Made by a program: the position numbers and the translations under genes. From positions 1,511,001 to 1,575,000 of the forward strand of contig OX335652.1 of NCBI GenBank assembly GCA_946894095.1: 64,000 bases of DNA, written 5' to 3'. Shown here one piece after another: positions 25,201 through 37,200 of the stretch. The number at the start of each line of letters is the position of its first letter. Positions within the stretch are counted from its first letter, which is position 1. Source of the stretch: Incurvaria masculella (Eukaryota > Arthropoda > Insecta > Lepidoptera > Incurvariidae). Below the pieces are notes generated by a model. It did not search any database, had not been told where the DNA came from, and saw only the letters and a list, made by a program, of their open reading frames with translations.

Positions 25201-28200
25201 CTTAAATTCGCTCTGAGGTCTGACCTTTCGCAAAATTTAAAGACCCGAACATATGACCAGTGCGTCCTCCCAGTTATGAGTGGGCTGATCACGTCAGCCG
25301 ACGAGATGACGACCGTTAGAGTAACCGTGTCCTACACTGGCGGCCGTGGACAGGCAAACGGAGTGTGGGAAAACCACCCACCAGGTGGAAAGACGGCATC
25401 AAGTGCGTCGGGGAAAGCAGTGGGTCCGTACCGCTGAGGGCCGGTAGGACTGGAAAAGGATTGGAGAGGCGTATGTCCCGCAGTGGTCGTAAACACGCTG
25501 ACGGATTGACTGACTGTTCTCAAACCATTGTACTCTTATTTTTTTGTAGGTGGTAGCATTTAAAGGTTTAATATTATGTCGTTTTTTTTGCTGTAAGAAT
25601 AATAACTCATCAGAAGGACTAAATCGTACACAGGTTTTAAAATGTTTTCTTGTTGCCACTGGAGTGTGCACCGCTTTAAGGTCCTTTCTTCAATCCCTGT
25701 CAGCCCATTCCTACGAGATTAGAGGCTTTACATTCGGCGACGGAGCTCCTCATTACATAATTCAAATTTGATTGAATGTAAACCTAATGTAATGAAGAAT
25801 TTTAATAGTCGTAATAAAATAAATCGCCACAAAGTTACTATTCTTTTATTCACAGGACTTTAGGTTAAATATTCATGGTTATTTCCATCCTTTAAACATA
25901 TAAATGTATATGTTTTCTATAACTAATACATAAATATTTTTACAGAGCTTTTCAGGTATTATTTAAACTATACCTACGACTTAAGAGCTGTTAATTTAAA
26001 ATTCCGCTTCGGTTTGGATACATTGCAACTTTGTTACGGTATAATAAAAGAGATACGTAAATATAGAAAAGAGAGTGACGCCAAAGCTTACTAAACTTCC
26101 TTAATATGTGAGTGACGATGTGGACATGTACTTTTGTATAGACTCAGCAACGTTGCGTATATATTTATAGAAAACATATACATTGAAATGTTTAAAGAAT
26201 GGAAATATACTCTAGAATATTTACCATAAATTCATGTGAATTAAAGAATAGTAACTTTGAGATACTTCACTTATGGGTTTAAGTTTTGTGGCGATTTATT
26301 TTATTATGACTATTAAAAAATCTTCATTACGTTATGTTTACATACAATCTGATTAAAATTTTGTAATAACGAGGTCCGTGGCAGAATTTAAAGCGTGCGC
26401 CTCTAATGCCGTAGGCATGGGCTGACTGGAGTTGCGATTCCCTACGTTGAATGATCCATACGGTAGATTCCGAAAGCATATGTATATGAAACTTCCGGTT
26501 TTTACTCTTTAAGTATGCGGAACTATGTGCATCATAACCTAAAGTTAACTTGAGTTAAACTTAGTTAATAATTAGATACGACAATGCCCTAATATCACGT
26601 AATCAATCAATACCTATATCACAAATATTTCATTTTGGTTTTTTTTAACCTATTCAAGATGAGTTCTGATCAATAAAAACATCCCTGTTTATAGATATAC
26701 ATATCACAAAACTGTTATATTATATTAATTTAACAATTGATGAATATAAGAACTGGGCGCATCCGACGTTCAACATGGCCGCGTAGGAAACGTGCCAGGC
26801 TGAGGGCAGCCAACCTAATTTTTTTATGAAGTATGTTCATAGGACTATCGAATGGTGGTATTGTCATCTTGTTACTCGATGACGTATTTTTTTTTATTTT
26901 TTGACATTTTAAAACCGGCCAACCTCAGAACGTGCCAGGGTAGGACGAGCCAACCTACTTTTTTTTAGCTTTTCTTGATGACCTTTACCGATTGTGCTAG
27001 GTCTCATGTTGTTACTCGATGACGTTAAATTCTACCAAAAAAGTGATTTAATATTACTTACTGCACAAAACGTTCCAGGTTTGGGTCAGGCAACCTAGTA
27101 TTTTTAGGAAGCCTATTCTAATCCGCACAACCACAAATGGGTCCCATGGTGTTACTCGATGACGTAGGGTTGACGACGGTCCGCTCTCGTACTAATTGTT
27201 ATGCGGCAGCTCGCGCGCGCTATCGGCGTAGTTCGATGAGTGAAAGTGAGTCGCCGGGGGGTGACTCGCGTTCGGAAAATAAGGTCGGTATTGCTGACCC
27301 CTAGGGCGGTAAGAGTTATTGTATTGGCCTGAATAGACTGGCCTAAAACGAGGATATTGACCGCCATTAAAATTGTTATTGTTGGCGTTGTTAATATAAG
27401 TTGGAGGATTCTGTTGCCTAACACTAAATTGGCCTGCATTATTGTTATACCACGGCGGGTATTGTTGTCCGCTGCGTTGGTGTGACGCTTCAGCACGAGA
27501 TGTGAACCGAGAGTGGGGCTGAGGCGTAGACCTCGAATTTTGGTTACCTTTCGCGGCACATGTGGGACAATTTTTGGACGTGACATTTAGCTTGCCGCAG
27601 TCAAAGCAGATAGGTATTAAAATATTCGGGCAGTTTTTAAAAGAATGGCCCGTATTTTTACATTTGAGACAAGCGTTTGCGTTTGAAGTCGACACTGTCT
27701 CGGCTTTAGGAATATAACTGTTAACTTTGGACACCTCTGATTTGATATTACTGAAGGGGGCCTCATTATTAAAACGTTCAATTTTCTTACCATACGCCAG
27801 AAGGTCGCAAGTATTTTTAATCGTACCGTAAATCAGACATTGATTGTACTTAGGTAACATATTTCGTTTTATTATTTCGAAAAGCATGATATCGGAAATT
27901 TGACCCTTGATTTTATTTGCCAAATCATTCACATCTGTTACAAAATCTGACAACTTCTGGTTAGGTTTTTGTTTTAACGAGCGAATACGGGATTCCGTGT
28001 CGAAAACGTAGTCGATATTATCGTACTCCTCTAACAAGGCTTTCTTAAGCTGGTCCCAATTCGTAACTCCATCCCTCACGGTACGGAACCATTTCAAAGC
28101 AGTGCCCGACAACAAATCAATGAAACATCTCAGTACGATGTCATAGTTAGATTTCCGCGCATAAGTAAGCTCTTCGACACGGGCAATGAATTCACGTACA

Positions 28201-31200
28201 TCTGTTTCACCACTATATTTTAGATTCCAGGACGATAAGTTGTAGTAATGTTTGTTGAACACACAATTTTCGTGGAGACCTTCTGGTTTTACCACGGTAC
28301 TTGAAGATGACTGGTTGGAATCGTTATCCAAGGAAAAAAAACTGGGTCCATAATCACCACCACTACGTGTTACAACATTAACCTCCGACTGTGAATTTAT
28401 GGATTGATTGTCATACATCATTAATTGGTCCTCTGGCATGTCAATGCACACGGAATGGTCCTGGCTTTCCATTTTGTAGTACCTATAATAACTTACTTAA
28501 AATGAGTTAAAAAAAAATTACGTAAATTTCCGTTAACGCGACACGCGACTAGATCGAACGAGACGAAAGCCTGATAACTACAGATTAAGGTTTGTTTTAA
28601 CGAGTGATTAACAATAAGCACGTAGTTAACCTGACTTCCAAATATAACCTACGTGTTCAACGCAAGAGAATAAAGCGAGAAGAAAAAAAAAATTTCACAC
28701 ACGTTATTTACACACACAATACATAAGCATCAAGAACACATAAAATTATACACTTAAATGAAACAGCACATTTCAGTTTTTTTATATTTCGTTGTTTCAT
28801 ACTAACCCAAGAAGTTCCGGATCGCGGGACTGGCCGGTCGCGTGCTCACGTGCTCGCGATTTGTCCACGCGCAACGTGCTATAAGCTATATTTATAAGAA
28901 ATGAGAGAAAGACAAAGAATATGCTCTGCTCTCGGCTTCCAATATATGATGACCTAAAAACCTAAGGAAACAGTGCACACCTATAAGAGCGAGAGTTACC
29001 GCCTTCGTGCGCTATTGCAAGACTCGATATTCTAAAATGAAATAACGTGCGTAAGTACCTATATACCTATTACGTTGGTGGACACAACTCGTTATTGACA
29101 CATTTAATATTCAGTTTTGTTAATTCGCTATTTGCTTACCGTCAGGGCTGAAATGGAGAGTTAATTTGTAGTGTATAAAACAAGTGAGGCGTACCATAAT
29201 AAAATAAATATAATTAATATATACAAATAGGAAATTAAAATAAACCAGTTCGGGTGCCAATTGTAGCCTTGTTAATTTAAAGGGTGTGATGCATTAGAAG
29301 AAATGAGTAAGTAGGAGTGGTTGCCACGGACAGACCGACAGACATATATAGGGTTTCAAGGGCCCAGGGATCTTCCGGTGGTTCGTTGTAATTTAATTAG
29401 GCTACAAGATATCCAGGTGGTTACGCCGGTGTATAAAGTGTGATGTGTAGAGGAGGGATCTCATGAATGTACTTGGTGGCAGCTCTGCAGCGTGTGGGGG
29501 AGGCTGTTCACAGGTTGGGAATGGGTGAATTTGTAGGGAATCGATGAATAGCGAATTAACAGACTACAGTAGGTACAAAAAAAGATGTAATAAATTATAG
29601 ACCATTTGAGGCACAAAACACAAACAGACAATCAAAAATACACCCTGGCATTGTCCTATTTAAGACACCTACAAATTAAGAAAATTGGGCTGTGGCGATC
29701 TAACCATCTACCTAAAATAGCCTATATTTAGAAGCACAAAGAAGACTATAAATAATTAACAATCAAGGCGGTGTTCTAACACGGCCTTAGCCTAACCTAA
29801 TATCCAAATGGCCGGGGTTCCATGCCGGGAGCTCGGGGTGGGTCCGAGGTCGTGCGTAGTCGAATGGGCGGTGTCCTGCTTCAATGGGTGGTCCTGATAG
29901 ACGCTCTTTGCGGTTTCATCGTAGATTTCTACGGGGGGCTGGCGTTAGAGTATAGGTACCGTGCGGGGATCCAGCAGGCGTACGGCGACGCTGTGGTGGT
30001 GGGTCTACGTGTTGAAGATGTCGGACCGGCGACTGTGACAGGGCACGGCGGAAGCTGTGGCTGCTGGTCCACGGGCTGAAGACATCGGAAGGCGTGGGTG
30101 TGGCCTCGAAGTAGATCACGCCCGGCTGCTCACACGGATACGGAACACGGCGGCACGGCGGACGCACCGATATTCGCGAAGGGTGGTACGCGGGCAGCTC
30201 AACCAACTTTTTGGGAGCGAAAGTTTTCACATTTTGTTCATGTCGCCTGACTCCGCGGCCTCGGGACCCGCACTCGTCGGAGCACGTGGCGCGACCGTGC
30301 GTCTCAAGGTGCTGCCCGCTTCTGCCCGTGTCCCGCGGGCGGTGCGGCGGAGGATTGCCGCGTGTTTCGACATTCCCAATCGGCGTCGCTAAGGCCCCAG
30401 TGGCGAGATCCGGTGCAGCATCTCGCTTGCACCTTGCTGGGAGCGCTGCTGTTGCGTCCTTGTCTTGTGTCTAACGAATTTAACTCAAACGGCGCTGTTT
30501 GTGCACCAGTGCCGAGATCCGGTGCAGCATCTCGCTCGCACCTTGCTGGGAGCGATGCCGTTGCGTCCTTGTCTCGCACTCAATGCAAAAAGATAATCTC
30601 GCCCCTGGTATCGTTACGTCATAAGGCGGCGCGGCGGACGCTACAGCACACAGGTACAAGATATTTTTTCCATTGTCTAAAAATAATGATTCAAGGATCC
30701 AGATGATTAAAAATTTTACTAACAAAGCTAGATAATGTGGATTTATTTCTATTGCAATATGAATCACAGAAATATGTTGCAAAGAAGCTTGGGACCGCAT
30801 TTGTGATGTTTCCGCTTGAAGGACTTTGCGTAATCCCAATTGTTCATCACCGGCAAATACGGTAAAATGCGGAACAACATCTGTCCGAATGAGGAAACTG
30901 AATATTTGCGGGAAAAAAATGGAAATGATAAACCGGATGCCATCGTGATGGCATAGGGTTTACCATGACTGAAAAACTCCGGATGCGAGGATGGATGAAT
31001 GCATGTAGCTCGGAGCTGTACGCATTCGCCATCAACACAACTTTTTGTGATTCGTTTTAATATTTTGTGATATGTGAATGCAAAATTTCATCAACATGAA
31101 AAAACGGGTCGAAATAATATTTTTTAAAACAACATTTCAAAGACTCATATTATTTTAATAGAAGTCGATAGACCATACACTTTCTCATTAAAGTTCGTAG

Positions 31201-34200
31201 ATTTTGAGCGGGATAGTCAATGAAAATAAGAATTTTAAGGCTCCCGCTGAAAATGATGTAGTTGTGATTCAAGTCCTCTTGTATAAGCAGTAGGCAGTCA
31301 CCACTTAACAGCTCTTGAAGTAATAAAATAGCTGAGCATGGCTTTAAAGGAGGGGCCTTTAAAACCATGATTGTACGGGTGAAAATTTGCATTACACTCC
31401 ACATATCATTAGAAAAGTCAGAAAGTGTAATACAAAAAATGTATTACAAATTCTGACTCGGTTATCGTGTCCGCGCGCCGGTATGAACCACCCGATTCCC
31501 AATCGTCGTCCAATCCAACTGAAAAAAAGGCATTACATTCTTCGTAAAGTATATAACAAAACCCGCCGCCAGCAAAGTTATTACAAAGTTATCCAACTGA
31601 GTTCGGGTTTCATTCTATACTTACGGTTTCATCCATAGAATTGGGAACAGGCTAGAAATGCCTATCCTCTCCCTTCACTAGCGCGCGCTCGATGCTGACT
31701 TATACTCACCTTCAGAACGTCCAAAATTCAAAATGGCGAAAATTTTTGTTTTATAAAAATATACCTTTAAGAACGACAATAAAATCAGAATCAAATCAAA
31801 TCGTCAGATGTTTGTTTTTCTAATTTTCGGCATTATGCAATTGGCATTTTTGTAAGGTACATGAAGTCAATGCGAAACGAACAAAATCAAATGGTATTTA
31901 ATCAGATTTTTTACATTCTGCAACCAAGCTTTAAAAGGTTAATAAATCTCAGATTTTCATTTGGAGGAACGAAAAGAAGCGGAATGACCCCTCCGGCCGG
32001 CTTGTCAGCCTTGCTTCTGGGACTCTGGCGCTAATCTGAGCTTTAAGAATAACGCACCAGGGAGCAATATAGTTTCGTGTGCCAAACTTTTGATGTTTAG
32101 CAATAAATTACCAAATTGGAGAACCACAGTCGAACAATAAAATGTTTTTGTCGTTTTTCGAGGGCGACGAATTACATTTATAAATATTTATGCAGCAGAA
32201 CATCAGAGTGACTGGTATTAATGGTCAACTTTTATTGTTCTGCGTGATATTTCAACAAATATTTTTTTTAATTTTTGACATTGACCTGGACTATTTCGTG
32301 TTAAAGTAGACAAGGTCACTTCTGTTTTTACAACATGAACTATTACTTCAAGAAGAACTCGCCATGTTGTCAAATGTTTTCCCAAAGTGCATCGGCCCGA
32401 TATGCCATTAACCACTAGCAGGTGTGCGACCAACGCAACTCAATTTGTATGCAGTTTGAATATAAAGACAGCAAAAAGCGCACGGTAGCGAAGCGGAGGA
32501 TAGGCAATTCTAACATGTTCTCAATTCTGTGAGTTCATCTAATACCTACGAAGAGAATTCATACAATATGTAAAATATATAATATAGATTATTAGGTTTG
32601 ATGCAAGCAAGTATGAACATTGTATCTATGGGGCGATGAATAGTTTTCTTAAGTTAGATTATTTTACTTGAAATTTAGCAGATAACACCAACACATATTT
32701 ACTATTTTTTGTGAATAAACTACTATAATGAAATATAATTTCTGTACCGGATTTGAAAATAATAAATAACACATTTGGTAACATTGTCATGAAATGTGTT
32801 CCATGCTATAATGACTCATGCATAGATAATTGCCTCGTAATGTTTTCTTCCTAAATTTTAGCATTTGGGAATTTCTGTGGAATTTGATATCCTTTTCTGC
32901 TTAGCATCAGTCATTGGTGTAATGACAAAGTTCTATAATTAACTTCAAGTTGAGCAGAAAATGAAATTAGAGGCATTCAATTAAAAAATAATAGCAGTAA
33001 CAGTTTGATTAAAAACACATTCGTCTGAAACCTGATGGTCTACCAAACATTTTTCTGCGCATTTAAAGTTAAATAATAATTATAAAAAATACAATGCTTC
33101 TAAAGTTATTAAGGTGACATAGGACCCTAAAACGACCGTAACCGATACGCTATCGTTTTGTATTTTTAGTTTCCATAATAAGCACTTTTATACAAGCTTG
33201 ATTATCGGAAAACCTTGGCTTAAATTAATATAAGTTGGTCCTTGTCATTAAAATTCAAGCATTTAACTGGTTTGAGAAACTTTGAAACGCGTTAACTCCC
33301 ACAACATAAGCGGTAAGGGTATATTATTTAAATATATTATATTGATTAATTAATATTCTAGTGTTGTTTATTATGAAATGTGAGTGATATGAATTAATGA
33401 ATACTTTAGCAATTCTGGGTACATTTGTCCTTGATTTGATATCGTATAGCCAAAATGAAATATATTTCTAAGCGCGACACTAGATACTTGATTAGTAAAT
33501 GCAATAAAATTTTAAAATAATATCCTCACAGCTTATCTCCTGGGAGTTAACGCGCTTCAAAGTTTTTAAAATCAATTTAAGCCTTTATTTTAATTGCAAT
33601 TTTCAATTTTTATAAGTCTAAATTATTATGTGGTTCAAAATCAAGTTTTTCCGATAAAGACATTTGCATAAAAGTGCTTACTATAAGTATAAAACGGTAG
33701 TGTATCAGTAACGGCCGTTCTGGGGTCCTATGTCCCCTTAATATAACTTTAGAAGCTGCTTATGATGCTGTTTATGATGTGGGTGTAACATTCAAATGTT
33801 TATTAAATTAACGCAACAATGACACAAACAGAAAAGAGAACTTTTCTTTTAATTATAATAGCAAATGCAGTAAGCATAATGGCAAGAGTTTACAGTTTCA
33901 CATTATGGCCAAACTTCATTTAAACCAAAAACAGACACGAGTCTGTGACTAACTGGAAATTACCGCACAACACGAAGGCAGACTGTGTGGGAAGAGTGAG
34001 GTGAACCGAGTATATGGGTAGATGGAGCGTGGTGTGGGGTAGAGGTTCCTTTGTATGTACCTTCTTTGCCCAGGCCTGCGTGCCGCAGGCGAGCTCGCGC
34101 GGCGTGAGGAAATTGACGCCCGCGGCGCCAGTGAACGCTCCCAGCCGCCGGGTCGGCTCCAATGTGCTAAGGGATTGAGAGAAGCTCCCCTGTGAACGAA

Positions 34201-37200
34201 AACACCGTCTGTAAGGGGCTTTAAAGGTAAGTATTCAGGAAGATAAAATGACCAAAAAATTATATTTTTATGAATTTAATGGTTACAACATCACCGTTAT
34301 GACAAACATCTCAGGTTTTCTAACGAGATCTACAATAAGTATTCAGGTTTTTAAAATACTCTGCATCAGACCACAAATACGTTAAAATTTAAAATCTGTT
34401 GCAAAACAAGCATAATTTTTCCAATTAAAAACATAAAACTCTCAATTTGCAAAAATTAATTTTATAAATGCGAAAGTAACTCTTTCTGTCTGTTGCGTTT
34501 TCACACCTAAACCGCTGAACCAATTTTCATTAATTTCGGTATAGAGATAGTCTTGGAGAAGGAAATAGGCTACATTTTGTGGCGAAAATGTAACTCGAAG
34601 GAGTTGAAATAGGGGATGACAGTTTGTATTAGGAACTCATATAATATCCAGGAAATAACTCAACCCAACATTAGTCTAAAACGACATTGACGGGAGCGGA
34701 GCCAGGTACCTCAGCTTGTACTTCATAAAGGTCAGGTACATAGCACCTGTATTTGTAGAGCATGTATGAAAATATATATGTCTGTAGATAAAGCGAAAGT
34801 GTGCTGTGATCATACCGGCTCTATAATCTCTGCCTACCCCTCCGGATGAATGTATGTATGTATGTAAACTCTTAATTTATTATTTAAGATTACAATTTTA
34901 TTATAATGATCGGATATAAATATATAAATTATAAATAAATAAAATAAAAATATTAAAACACAAAGAAATTGATTAATAAATTAATTAATGAGGATCTCAT
35001 ATTTGGCTAATTACCAACCTGGGCAGGATTAACGCTACCACTTAGTATGTAACGATTATAAGACGACTCCCTTAATTGGCTCTTAAACATGCACGGAAAA
35101 AAATGCAGTGAGCCCAATGGTATTCTTTTTACGTTCCGGGCATTAATAATGGTGTCCAATGGAGAGGCCCCTCAGCCCCATTTCACCTTACTTCACTGAT
35201 TGCTCAGGTGACACCACTATATAACTCTCTAAAATGATTAATCAATTCTCATCTATCAAGAATCCAATATTAAAAAGAGTTTTTAAGTACAAATAATCTT
35301 GACACTTGCAGTATTCTATGCACATAACAGATTTTGCGCTTCACATGCAATGATAACCATGTTATACACCTATATGTGTAGCGAGACTTATAGTGTCATA
35401 TTCATTTGGGTCATTACCCTTGACGGGCCGGCTGAAGCGTAGTCATTTCTCTCCGACTGCTGTCGGATGGCTTGCAGCTTCTGCGTCACCATGTCACCAA
35501 TGTCCACCTGTCACCAAAGTCACTCTTAACCTGTCTGTATGCTTCAATGTGAATAATTTAAGCTAGTGCATACTGCGAAGCCATTAAAGAGGTTCCTAAG
35601 TAAGGACGGACGAACTGCTTTTTACAATGGTTCCAAAGAATGGCTTTTATTGTGATATATCAGGGCACATACTTTTAAAAACAATAAATGTATATATTAC
35701 GGTGAAAGCCCCATGTTGGTTTAAGTCCGATTTTTTTTCCTGGAAATTAATTGGATTTCAGCACTTGAGTGCATGTTGAGTGCACTAATTAAGATTTGCT
35801 GTCAAGAAAAAAAAATTAACTTCAAAATGTTTTATTTTGTGTTAAAAAATTGGAAACAAAAAATTGTTCAGGTTGTGTTTTTCTTACCATCAACTCAAAA
35901 TTAATGCACTCGACATAGGTATATCTTGAAGATCTAAGTTAATTTCAAGGAAAAAAAAGAATTTCAGATTTTAACCAACATCAACAAGGCTTTAACTGTA
36001 ACATATATACAAAATCTGATTTGATCTACCAGAATCTTTGAGTATGCCCTAAAGTAAGTGTACGACGGATGGTGTACTTACGGAGCCCCTGAGTGTCTCC
36101 ACGCCGGGCGGGTACATTTGGGGACCTGGCGCTGGAAGTGCAGGGAGTGGCGTCAAGGCTGAGAAAACAGATGAAATTATAAACAATCGATTTCTACCAA
36201 ACAAGTCAAAACAGCACCTAAATTTTAGCACATCAGCTCAGAGTTGACGATTCTCTGACAAGGAAATGCCAAATTAATGAAAAAAAAAACTTCATTTTAG
36301 AGACTGGGAATGGAGTTGTCGGAGTAGTGGAAGTACGAGAGTATGGATGACTGGGCTGTCAGAAAAACATTGCCTGTTGAAAATATGATGGCATATAGGG
36401 TAACCATCCTTTAAAATATACAAAACAATAAGACCAAGTGAACTTATAAAAGTTTACTTTACGCTATAGAAGAGAACAAAACAAGAGAAAAAAAGAAAAC
36501 AGTGAATACAATAGCTTACATACTGATATGAACTCAGGTAACAGTCAAAGAAGATTTTGTGGAGATAGTTCGCGCGCATGTCGGGTAAATAAGCGTCTTT
36601 ACCATGGAGAATGTTCATCGGAGCTGCATTACGCTGTCCCTCCGTCCCCTTTCTACCATCGCACAACACGGAACAGGCAGGAAATGCACCCGTACACTGT
36701 CGACATTCCAAAAATAAGAACCAACCGATCCTCTAGGTCCTTTATCTATAGGGTCGGTAAACTATGGAATGCACTCCCTGCCGAGTTATTTCCCCTTAAG
36801 TACCACCTGGGATCCTTCAAACATGGTGTGAAGAAGCACCTGGCCGGCCGGCATGGTTTTCGCAGCCCCGAAAGTTCGAAAGCTCATGGGCGTCGTCGGG
36901 CACCTTAAGAGGTCCTGGCGTACGCCATATGCCGCGCTTTACATAAAAAAAAAGCGACGAAAGAATGATAAAGCAAATTTTTAGAGTGGACGTGGGTCTA
37001 ACTGTCGTGCTTGGGCAACCTGGATGCATCATACAGGTAATGGTATTTATTATAAGTGTGAATAACATACAGACACCTCCCGTGAAGGTCTTCGGGGCAT
37101 CGGATACGGGCGGAGCGACTGGTGGCGCAATCATTGGGACAAGTGCCTTCTCCATTCTGTTAAAGACAAAACAAAATGGATTATTTGTACAATTGTGATC

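Larger units (their letters stand above)
20250..27195. mobile_element. foldback-like element inserted between gag and pol
   Basis: 6.9 kb bounded by inverted repeats of 581 bp (20250-20830) and 580 bp (26616-27195), beginning TTAGTACGAGAGCGGACCGT and differing at scattered positions. Each arm holds three 140-bp tandem units. The flanks are gag on one side and pol on the other, which proves insertion as one unit. The target duplication is ambiguous: ATT if the ends are TAGTACG, TA if they are GTACGAG; the 9 bp typical of Drosophila FB elements is absent. No transposase frame is present; the inside is retroelement debris. Superfamily unresolved. Confidence 0.85.
12081..30645 (-). mobile_element. 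complete Ty3/gypsy-type LTR retrotransposon with nested insertion
   Basis: Flanked by identical-length LTRs (TGTAG...CTACA on the plus strand) and the 4-bp duplication GCAC (12077-12080 and 30646-30649). On the minus strand the order is 5' LTR, primer-binding site, gag, a 6.9-kb foreign insertion, pol, a 3.1-kb non-coding tail and 3' LTR. Domain order PR-RT-RNase H-INT marks Ty3/gypsy. No envelope gene is visible. The internal length without the insertion and LTRs is about 8.9 kb. The LTRs differ at one position by eye, so insertion was very recent. Lies antisense-neutral (same strand) within SON intron 11. Confidence 0.95.

Noticed and set aside
25550..25771. 73-codon ORF inside the foldback interior
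   Set aside because: No recognisable domain; overlaps the start of a palindromic MITE.
33109..33741. TTAA target duplication for the MITE at 33.1-33.7 kb
   Set aside because: Inverted-repeat homology continues outside the TTAA on both sides, so it is not a clean duplication.
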